From contig WJKI01000057.1 of NCBI GenBank assembly GCA_014729195.1, forward strand, positions 1 through 35,360: DNA of 35,360 nucleotides, given 5' to 3'. The DNA is from Candidatus Woesearchaeota archaeon. GTDB lineage: Archaea; Nanobdellota; Nanobdellia; Woesearchaeales; ARS49. The translations under genes and the position numbers were made by a program. The notes below the pieces were generated by a model that was given only the letters and a program-made list of their open reading frames with translations, made no database searches and had not been told where the DNA came from. This document shows, in pieces, positions 28,045 to 35,360 of this stretch (positions are counted from its first letter, which is position 1; every line of letters starts with the position of its first letter).

Positions 28045-28644
28045 CTAATGAGAAGAAAAATCACTAAACTCATAACCCCTTAAAATCTTCTCCAACTTAT
28101 CCCAGCATAGGTGATGAGTCAACACAGGATTGCGTATTCTTTTATCAAAATAATACCTGCAGGTAAATTTTACTATCGGCTCCAGACCGACAAATTCCGT
28201 TTTATCAGTTAAAAAATCTTTTATCTCCTTAATAGAACATTTGAACTGGCTTTCTGCACGGGTATACCCCGCAGTTTCTTTTCCAGTTTCAGAATCAACC
28301 ACATAGACAGCAGCATAAACACCAAAAGGATTCATGGCACAGCGCATCAATACTGATTTCATTTCTTTATTATCCCCGGGAGGCATGATAATTATTTCAG
28401 GACCCACTGCTTTTTTTTCAGCCAAAACACAACCGCAACCAACTATCAGTGCATCTCGCAACCTATCTGGCGCACTTAAGCAAGCGATTTCTGCATTTGC
28501 CTTTGCCTGCGTTAACGCAGTCTTAACAGCATTACCCTCAACAGCACTAACATCAAAACCAGGAATCCACTGATGAGGAATATCCCTTTTCTTCAAAAAC
28601 CTTGACGGAAATTCTTCATTTGCAATCACATATAATTCAGTCAT
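28045..28644 (-). CDS. divergent Maf-like paralogue
   Basis: LYVIANEEFPSRFLKKRDIPH, QAKANAEIA, LIVGCGCVLAEKKAVGPE, NKEMKSVLMRC align by eye with the neighbouring Maf; start trimmed to MTELYV. Confidence 0.6.
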   Translation of the reverse strand: MTELYVIANEEFPSRFLKKRDIPHQWIPGFDVSAVEGNAVKTALTQAKANAEIACLSAPDRLRDALIVGCGCVLAEKKAVGPEIIIMPPGDNKEMKSVLMRCAMNPFGVYAAVYVVDSETGKETAGYTRAESQFKCSIKEIKDFLTDKTEFVGLEPIVKFTCRYYFDKRIRNPVLTHHLCWDKLEKILRGYEFSDFSSH

Positions 28645-28760
28645 GCAGTATATTCTCAACAAGGCATTTAAATTAATTTATCGTCTCTAAAATATATTTC
28701 ATAATAAACTGTATACTCTATCACAATAGACTTTAATAAATCTCTTGTTTTAATCTGATT

Positions 28761-30818
28761 ATGCTCCTGAAATCTCTTTATCTGGAAAACATACGAAGCT
28801 ACACTTCACAAAAAATAGAATTTCCCTCTGGAATTGTTTTATTATCCGGAGATATTGGCTCTGGAAAATCAACAATCCTGCTGGCCATTGAATTTGCACT
28901 GTTCGGAATACTGCCCGGAGAATTATCAGGAGGAACATTGCTGAGAAACGGAGAAGACAAAGGAACAGTAGAAATAATCTTTGAACTCAACAACCAAAAA
29001 ATAAAAATTCAAAGAACCCTGAAAAAAACCAAAACATCTGTGACACAAGGAAACGGCCACATCATAAAACAAGGAATAAAAAAAGACATGACGCCGGTAG
29101 AACTAAAAACCGCAGTGTTTGACTTGCTCGGATATCCCAAAGAAATGCTCACAAAAAGCAAAAATATCTACCGATTTACAGTCTATACTCCGCAGGAAGA
29201 CATGAAGCGGATTTTAATGGAAAAAAAAGAAGACAGACTTGATGTTCTCAGAAAACTATTCGACATAGACAAATACAAAAGAATTCAGGACAATACTTCA
29301 TTATATGTCAGGCAGATAAAAGAAAACCAAAAAGAAAAAGCAGGAATAACATCAGATCTGGAGGAAAAGAAAAAAAACAGAGATGCAAGGCAAAAAGAAT
29401 TTATACTCGCAGAAAAGAAATTACACGAATTAAAACCAAAAGTAGACGCGGCAAAAATAAAAGTGCAGCACAAACAAAAAATAATAACCGAAATTGAAAA
29501 AAGACAAAAAACATTAACTGAACTAAAACAAAAAATTGCAGTAATAGAGTCTGAAATAACCAGTAAAAAAGAACAGCACAAGACCAATCTCTCACAGGCA
29601 AAAGAACTCGAAAAGGAAACAACAAAATTAAGAGAAGAACTTTCGGGAACTGAAATAAAAAAATCTTTTATCGAAGAAATCGACTCATTAAACAAAAAAA
29701 TACAAAAAATATCCAAGGAAACACAAGCAATCCTTGAAAAGAAAACAATCCGCGAAACAGACAAAAAAAGAAGCGAAGAACTGAAGAAAAAAATAGCTGA
29801 ACTTAACAATTGCCCCACTTGCCTGCAAATCGTCGACAAAAACCACAAAGAACAAATTGCCTTTAAAGAAGACGAAAAAATACAGGAATTAATTTTACAT
29901 ATTGACAAACATTTAAAAGAAATATCTGAAAAAGAAACAATCAAAAAAGAACTGGAAAATAAAATAGAAGAACTGCGCAAAAAAGAGAAACAAACAGCAG
30001 AACTGCGAATAAAACAAAATACCCTTGAAAACAAAGAAAAACAGATTGATAATATCACGCAAACGCAGGAAAAACTTCTCAAAACAATAGACGCTGCTGA
30101 AACAGAAAAGGAGAAAATACAAACAGAAACAAAAAAATACAAAGATTTAGAAAAAGAACTGCAGGAGCACAAAAAAGAACTTAATTTCCTGCAGGAAACA
30201 GAGAAAAAAGAAGAAATAGAATTCAACAGGGCGGCAGAAAAAAAAGAAAACATAAAATCAATAATACAAGAACTTGATATGGAAATTAATAAAAAAGAAA
30301 AAATCCACTCTGAACTGATGAAACTAAATGACATAAAAAACTGGCTTTCAGACTATTTTATCAAACTGACAGAAACCATAGAAAAACAAGTAATGCTAAG
30401 AGTTTACCACGAATTCAACGAACTATTCCAGACCTGGTTTGATGCTCTGATAGCAGATGAAACCATTTCCTGCCGGCTAGACGATACATTCACTCCGGTA
30501 ATAATACAAAACGGATATGACGTGGATGTTGTTAATCTTAGCGGAGGAGAAAAAACCGCATGCGCACTTGCTTATAGACTTGCTCTGAATAAGGTAATCA
30601 ATGATTTAATCACAGGAATCAATACCAAGGAATTACTCATACTTGACGAGCCAACAGACGGATTTTCATCTGAACAACTAGACCAGATGAGAGATGTTTT
30701 AGAACAATTGAACATGAAACAAATAATAATAGTAAGCCATGAAACCAAAGTAGAAACATTTGCAGACCAAATAATAAAAGTACAAAAAAATGAACACATA
30801 AGTGAAATCCAGCAATAG
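28761..30818 (+). CDS. rad50: Rad50-like SMC-family ATPase
   Basis: Walker A GDIGSGKST, coiled coil with CPTC zinc hook, LSGGEKT signature, LLILDEPTDGF Walker B. Confidence 0.92.
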   Translation: MLLKSLYLENIRSYTSQKIEFPSGIVLLSGDIGSGKSTILLAIEFALFGILPGELSGGTLLRNGEDKGTVEIIFELNNQKIKIQRTLKKTKTSVTQGNGHIIKQGIKKDMTPVELKTAVFDLLGYPKEMLTKSKNIYRFTVYTPQEDMKRILMEKKEDRLDVLRKLFDIDKYKRIQDNTSLYVRQIKENQKEKAGITSDLEEKKKNRDARQKEFILAEKKLHELKPKVDAAKIKVQHKQKIITEIEKRQKTLTELKQKIAVIESEITSKKEQHKTNLSQAKELEKETTKLREELSGTEIKKSFIEEIDSLNKKIQKISKETQAILEKKTIRETDKKRSEELKKKIAELNNCPTCLQIVDKNHKEQIAFKEDEKIQELILHIDKHLKEISEKETIKKELENKIEELRKKEKQTAELRIKQNTLENKEKQIDNITQTQEKLLKTIDAAETEKEKIQTETKKYKDLEKELQEHKKELNFLQETEKKEEIEFNRAAEKKENIKSIIQELDMEINKKEKIHSELMKLNDIKNWLSDYFIKLTETIEKQVMLRVYHEFNELFQTWFDALIADETISCRLDDTFTPVIIQNGYDVDVVNLSGGEKTACALAYRLALNKVINDLITGINTKELLILDEPTDGFSSEQLDQMRDVLEQLNMKQIIIVSHETKVETFADQIIKVQKNEHISEIQQ

Positions 30819-30865
30819 AAAAGTATATAAATAAGCAGAAATCTGAACTATATATAGGGGTAATA

Positions 30866-32281
30866 ATGAAAAAAATAGGTTTGATGCTCTTGTCGGTACT
30901 TATTCTAGCCACAGCAGTCTATGCCCAAGACTTCTCAGCATCACTCTTATCCCATTCTGACTCAATAAAACAAAACGAAACAGCAAAATACTCACTAATG
31001 ATATCACACCCATACGGGACACCGCAAACATTTGAAGTCTACTCAACAGACATACTGTGGGATGTAAGAACAAAAGACACCCTAATAGTAGAACCAGGAA
31101 AAACACTTGAAACAGAACTTTATTTACGTCCATTAAACCTAAATCCAGGACTATACAGCATACCAATCCACATCAAAAAAACAGGAACAGACCAAATAGT
31201 AAAACAACACGTGCAACTGGAAGTACTCTCACAAAGACCGCCAGTAGCAACATACCTGCCAGCAATAAGAGGAACAGTGACAATGGCACGCAAGGCAGAT
31301 CCAAAAGATCCAATAAGAGTATATGTCCGCCTGGAAAATCAAAACAAAAAACTACTAAAAAATGTCCAAATAAAACTAAGAAGCAATGTAATAAACAAAG
31401 ACTATGATGCTGAACTAAAACCGCAAGAATCCAAAAAATTTACATTTGAAGCAATAGTAGACCCATACACATCCCCGCAAAAAGACGTGATGAAAGTAAC
31501 AGTAGTAGTGCAGGAAGCAGGAGAAGTATACCAGTTTGACCTCAACCCCGTGGAATTCACAGTCATAGAATACAGCGACTTTATAAAACTAAAAGAAGAA
31601 ACAACCAAAGAAACATTCAAGACAATAACGGAAATATGGCTGGTAAACGAAGGAAACACCCATTTACAGGAAAAATACTACCTACCAACAAATTTCATTG
31701 AAAGCATGTTCACAATAACAGAACCAGAATCCGAACGAATGAGAACACAACTGGCATGGGAACTGGACATTCCAAAAGGACAAACACAAAAAATAGTAAT
31801 AGTTACCAATTACAGGCCATTGGCATTTCTGATAACTGCCTTTATTGTGCTAATAATCGCTTATTTTATTTTCCGAAGCCCCATCATAATGAGAAAACAA
31901 GCAGCAGTAATAGGAACACAAGAAGGAGGAATATCAGAACTAAAAGTTCTCCTAACAATAAGAAACAGAAGCAAAAATAAAGTAAAACACCTAAAAATAA
32001 TAGACTTAGTCCCCCGCATAGCTTCCCTGAAAACAGATTCAGAAATAGGAACAGTAAACCCAGACAAAGTAGTCCGCAATGAACTCCAAGGAACTATCTT
32101 AAAATGGCATCTTGACTCAATAGATCCAGGAGAAGAACGACTGATATCCTATAAAATACAATCAAAACTAAGCATCTTAGGAGGAGTGACTCTACCCGTT
32201 GCTGTAGCAAAATTTTCAACACTGCGCGGAAAAATCAGACATTCTAATTCTAACAAAGCAAGAATTGGATTTCTAGGATAA
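30866..32281 (+). CDS. membrane protein: extracytoplasmic NEW3-like part, TM, cytoplasmic beta-domain
   Basis: Signal peptide, beta-rich N-terminal region, internal TM (LAFLITAFIVLIIAYFIF), C-terminal DUF11-like LKIIDLVPR...GTILKWHLDSIDPGEERLISYKI. Confidence 0.78.
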   Translation: MKKIGLMLLSVLILATAVYAQDFSASLLSHSDSIKQNETAKYSLMISHPYGTPQTFEVYSTDILWDVRTKDTLIVEPGKTLETELYLRPLNLNPGLYSIPIHIKKTGTDQIVKQHVQLEVLSQRPPVATYLPAIRGTVTMARKADPKDPIRVYVRLENQNKKLLKNVQIKLRSNVINKDYDAELKPQESKKFTFEAIVDPYTSPQKDVMKVTVVVQEAGEVYQFDLNPVEFTVIEYSDFIKLKEETTKETFKTITEIWLVNEGNTHLQEKYYLPTNFIESMFTITEPESERMRTQLAWELDIPKGQTQKIVIVTNYRPLAFLITAFIVLIIAYFIFRSPIIMRKQAAVIGTQEGGISELKVLLTIRNRSKNKVKHLKIIDLVPRIASLKTDSEIGTVNPDKVVRNELQGTILKWHLDSIDPGEERLISYKIQSKLSILGGVTLPVAVAKFSTLRGKIRHSNSNKARIGFLG

Positions 32282-32334
32282 ACAAGCCATTCTCGAAAAC
32301 TTTATAAAGATTTGAACAGTTGTTTTTACTAAGT

Positions 32335-32492
32335 CCCTGTGTAGCTCAATGGTGGAGCGTCCGGCTGTAGAAACATATCAGACTATAAGCATAAGATGCT
32401 AAGAATGATGATAAGTCAGCTGGAACCGGAAGGCTGCCGGAGATTTTCATAAACACTGTGAAAATCGGCGAATTCGAGTCCGGCCACAGGGA
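32335..32492 (+). tRNA. tRNA-Tyr(GUA) with two introns (approx. 32371-32424 and 32441-32472)
   Basis: Acceptor CCCTGTG/CACAGGG with C1:G72 (archaeal Tyr identity) and A73; D-arm GCTC/GAGC; anticodon stem TCCGG/CCGGA; GTA at 32367-32369; T-arm GCCGG-TTCGAGT-CCGGC only after removing 32441-32472; mature length 72 nt. Confidence 0.85.
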
Positions 32493-33210
32493 TGTTTTTT
32501 AATATATTAATTCTTTCAGGATACTTAGTGTGCGCAGGACAGAAACCGGTTTTTTGCCAGAGAATCAATTTTGTTAAATGCTTAGGATTTCTAAAACCAA
32601 TACTATCCATCCATTTTTTTAGATTCTCAATACCATTTATATTAATGCAAAAACTAGGGTAATCCGCGGGATTGCCAAAACCAGTTTTCCTAATCCTTCT
32701 TGTGTATGTATAAGAAATGCCCAGCATACTAATTACTTCACAAATGTCTTGTATAAGTTTATTCGAAGCAAATTCTGCTGAAATTACCGGATAATAATTT
32801 ATTTGTTTATGTCTTTTTTTAAAAGTCAAACAGAAATCAGTATCTGCTAATCCTCGCATAAAAGATAATAAGAATTTCTTGTTTTGCTTTATTTTCTTAG
32901 GAATCTGTATTATTCTTGCTTTTTTACCGGCTTTTAATCCATTTTCTTCAAAAAATTCTAAAATAAATTTGAAATTTAAACGCAATCTCAAACAATCTTT
33001 ATTGACTATTAATTTCGGAATAATTCCGAATTGTTCTGAAAATAATTTAATTAGAATTTTGAAAAAATCTGGCTCGTCGATTAAATCTCCAAAAACTTCC
33101 ACTTTATAATCTGTTCGTTTAGAAGAAATATACTTAGTGATACACCCATCACCTGCTACAACTCCGATAAGATAGGCTGTATCTGAATTAAGATCGGGTG
33201 AATAAGACAT
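32416..33210 (-). CDS. LAGLIDADG homing endonuclease
   Basis: Two LAGLIDADG-like motifs (AYLIGVVAGDGCI and LSFMRGLADTDFCL); C-terminal 25 residues encoded antisense to tRNA-Tyr. Confidence 0.88.
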   Translation of the reverse strand: MSYSPDLNSDTAYLIGVVAGDGCITKYISSKRTDYKVEVFGDLIDEPDFFKILIKLFSEQFGIIPKLIVNKDCLRLRLNFKFILEFFEENGLKAGKKARIIQIPKKIKQNKKFLLSFMRGLADTDFCLTFKKRHKQINYYPVISAEFASNKLIQDICEVISMLGISYTYTRRIRKTGFGNPADYPSFCININGIENLKKWMDSIGFRNPKHLTKLILWQKTGFCPAHTKYPERINILKNIPVAGLEFADFHSVYENLRQPSGSS

Positions 33211-33244
33211 ACTTTTATAAAGTGTTACTGATTTATAAATACTG

Positions 33245-33264
33245 CGCCAGACTGGCCAGTGGCG
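33245..33264. other. GC-rich inverted repeat CGCCA-GACTGGCCAG-TGGCG
   Basis: 5-bp stem around an inner CTGGCCAG palindrome, between divergent genes and downstream of a TTTATAAAT box. Confidence 0.4.
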
Positions 33265-33314
33265 TTAATTTTTATGTCAGAACGTTTTTAAACTTATAAA
33301 ACTGGTAAAAACAC

Positions 33315-34139
33315 ATGAAAAGAATACTACCAACAGCATTAAGCATAATACTTGCATGTTGTTCATCTACAAAACCGATACAACTCACAGAAACACAATT
33401 AAATCCAATACCTGTCGGCGCACAAGAACAAACAATAAAACAAAAAAGAGAAAATTTACTTGAAGAAATACTTGAACAAAACCCCTGCAAGCACATTAAA
33501 AAAATAATATACTACGAAGACGAAAACAAAGACACCTTCTGCAAACTAATAGAACAAGAATACAACGCAACCAGAGCCCAAAGCACAAAACTCTGGCACG
33601 GACTAGCAACAAGACAAGAAGAATACGCAGCACTAACCCTAAGCTCAAGACAACAAACAGCTCAAGGAAAACAATCTATATGCGTAATATTTCCAAAACT
33701 ATTCCAAATAAGAGAAAACAAAGAAGACATCCTAAGCTGCATAGTAGACCACGAATACATACACGCAAAAGACAATTTTGAAGGAATAATACTCTGCAAT
33801 GAAAAAATAACAAATGAAATAATAAAAAAAATCAAACCCCTGAATTACCAGGACATACTGGAACTAAGAGCATATTCCCATCAACTGGAACAGATAGAAA
33901 AAGGAAAAAGAAAAACAAGCAAATCATGCAAAAAAGAAGCAATATACAAATACACCGAAGCATACATCAGAGTCCGCGACCAAAAAAACAAATACGCAAA
34001 CCAAGCACTCAAACAAGCACCATACTTTCCATTCCCCGACATTCCAAATGACAAACTTCTTTTATACAGAAAAGAAAATCTGCCCAAAATAAAAGAACAA
34101 TTAAGAAAATACCTAAAAGAATCATTCAAAGACAAATAA
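33315..34139 (+). CDS. putative secreted zincin-like (HExxH) protein
   Basis: Short signal/lipobox-like MKRILPTALSIILACC; VDHEYIHAKD matches HExxH; downstream LELRAYSHQLE could give the third ligand. Confidence 0.6.
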   Translation: MKRILPTALSIILACCSSTKPIQLTETQLNPIPVGAQEQTIKQKRENLLEEILEQNPCKHIKKIIYYEDENKDTFCKLIEQEYNATRAQSTKLWHGLATRQEEYAALTLSSRQQTAQGKQSICVIFPKLFQIRENKEDILSCIVDHEYIHAKDNFEGIILCNEKITNEIIKKIKPLNYQDILELRAYSHQLEQIEKGKRKTSKSCKKEAIYKYTEAYIRVRDQKNKYANQALKQAPYFPFPDIPNDKLLLYRKENLPKIKEQLRKYLKESFKDK

Positions 34140-34237
34140 AGACACACAACCCTTTCTTAAACTCTCATCTTAACAATGTCATGCTGTTCTTTATTTACGC
34201 AAGATTTAAAAACTATCTTAATTTATTTGCCTTACAA

Positions 34238-34369
34238 GCCCCAGTAGTGTAGTGGCCTATCATGGAGCCCTGTCGAGTAACCTTTTAAAAAAAGGTTAAT
34301 CAAAACAGCGGACTAAATTCCGCCGTGCATAGAAAGGCTCCGACCTGGGTTCGACTCCCAGCTGGGGCG
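34238..34369 (+). tRNA. tRNA-Asp(GUC) with 59-nt anticodon-loop intron (34276-34334)
   Basis: GCCCCAG/CTGGGGC acceptor, G73, anticodon stem GAGCC/GGCTC, T-arm CTGGG-TTCGACT-CCCAG; BHB: CTGT/ATAG central helix with CG|A and AA|A bulges at 37/38. Confidence 0.95.
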
Positions 34370-34371
34370 TT

Positions 34372-34731
34372 TTAAACCCTTAACAAATGTTCTGTGCAGG
34401 TAGAAACTATTCTTAATCTTTTGTCATCAGGCATGTCGCGCTCAATAACTTTTTCTAACTGAGCTTTACTTTTTTCAGGACATATTCTGCGCAGCAAAGA
34501 TTTTAAATCAATTTCGCTTTTATCAGGATTACAAACAGTCATGGTGACAGTTGTTTTACCCTTACTATCTGAAAGATACTCCAGGGATAATTCCTTTCCA
34601 TACTGCAATGCCTGCTTCAATGCCTGACCTTCATCAGAACCAGGAAATTCCTTTTCAACAATTGCTACATCATCATGTTTGCCACCCAAACATGTTACAC
34701 CGTGTGTTATTTCATAAGATGCATTATACAT
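34372..34731 (-). CDS. hypothetical protein
   Basis: ORF trimmed to MYNASYEITHG; convergent with tRNA-Asp. Confidence 0.6.
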   Translation of the reverse strand: MYNASYEITHGVTCLGGKHDDVAIVEKEFPGSDEGQALKQALQYGKELSLEYLSDSKGKTTVTMTVCNPDKSEIDLKSLLRRICPEKSKAQLEKVIERDMPDDKRLRIVSTCTEHLLRV

Positions 34732-34847
34732 TTTAAATACCTCCCACAAAGACTATTAAGAGTGTAATTTATTTAAGCTTTTTGATGTATTTAAACCACA
34801 CTTTTAAATACTATTTCTGTTTTATATTGATAAGGAGGGATGCTAAC

Positions 34848-35246
34848 ATGAATAAAAACGCACCGTTATTTGGAATAATCACAACAATATTTGTTGTAGT
34901 TCTGATATTAGGGGCAATTCTTTACGGCTTTCCAAAATACAATGTTTGGAGAAAAGAACTAAGCGGAAAAGCCCAGCTAAAAGAAGCAGAGTGGAGCAGA
35001 CAAATAGCAGTAGAAGAAGCAAAAGCAAGAAAAGAAAGCGCAATATTAGACGCAGAAGCAGAAATAGAAAGAGCAAAAGGAGTAGCAAAAGCTAATAAAA
35101 TTATAGGAGACAGTCTTAAAGGAAATGAGGCATATCTAAGATATTTATGGATACAAGGATTACAGGATGAAACAAGCGAAGTAATCTATGTGCCAACAGA
35201 AACAAACCTTCCAATACTGGAAGCAACAAGAGGACTGCAAAGATAA
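34848..35246 (+). CDS. short membrane-anchored protein resembling the C-terminal half of SPFH/stomatin-like proteins
   Basis: Shine-Dalgarno AAGGAGG; N-terminal TM; EEAKARKESAILDAEAEIERAKGVAKANKIIGDSLKGNEAYLRYLWIQGL. Confidence 0.72.
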   Translation: MNKNAPLFGIITTIFVVVLILGAILYGFPKYNVWRKELSGKAQLKEAEWSRQIAVEEAKARKESAILDAEAEIERAKGVAKANKIIGDSLKGNEAYLRYLWIQGLQDETSEVIYVPTETNLPILEATRGLQR

Positions 35247-35308
35247 TTTTTTAATTTATATTTTGTTGTATCTAAAGATTTAAATAAGATGCAGGGTTAT
35301 TGATTAAT

Positions 35309-35360
35309 ATGAGCATAGACAACATAATTCAAAGAGCAACAATAGTTTTTCCACAGGGAA
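35309..35360 (+). CDS. 5' end of a CDS truncated by the window edge (MSIDNIIQRATIVFPQG...)
   Basis: Open frame from ATG to window end. Confidence 0.4.
   Translation, partial: MSIDNIIQRATIVFPQG

Noticed and set aside
29285-30334. 349-aa minus-strand ORF opposite rad50
   Set aside because: Ser/Phe/Cys-rich antisense shadow of a Lys/Glu-rich coiled coil; no independent coding signal
32442-32466. GATTTTCA/TGAAAATC stem as a long variable arm of tRNA-Tyr
   Set aside because: Archaeal tRNA-Tyr has a short variable region, and the T-stem GCCGG lies upstream of this hairpin, so a T-arm intron explains it better
1-35360. CRISPR array, transposase or rRNA
   Set aside because: No regularly spaced short repeats, DDE/serine/tyrosine recombinase motifs or rRNA-like sequence seen on either strand

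Overview
AT-rich archaeal chromosomal window. The gene content looks DPANN-like (Woesearchaeota/Pacearchaeota-type), which is inference only. I could support about 40 protein genes and two intron-containing tRNA genes. Housekeeping and metabolic genes include malate/lactate dehydrogenase, MetRS, TYW3, Maf, Rad50, PP2C, a Sec11-type signal peptidase and an Lrp/AsnC regulator. There are several secreted or surface proteins with Ig-like, lamin-tail or NEW3-like domains. The most unusual items are: (1) a tRNA-Tyr(GUA) gene that appears to carry two introns, one in the anticodon loop and a 32-nt one at position 53/54 of the T-arm, overlapped antisense by a LAGLIDADG homing endonuclease whose last ~25 codons and stop lie inside the tRNA gene; (2) an 85-bp near-identical direct repeat bracketing a 1.3-kb segment with a half-length MFS gene and a RelBE-like toxin-antitoxin pair, each copy opening a matching micro-ORF (MDYPEG-); (3) a DUF4258-like/YgiT-type zinc-finger module whose first gene is split by a one-base frameshift; (4) a tandem Maf pair in which one member has lost the catalytic Asp; (5) an unexplained GC-rich structured intergenic element at 13002-13062. 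No CRISPR array, rRNA or transposase was seen. All family calls come from reading motifs by eye; no database search was run.
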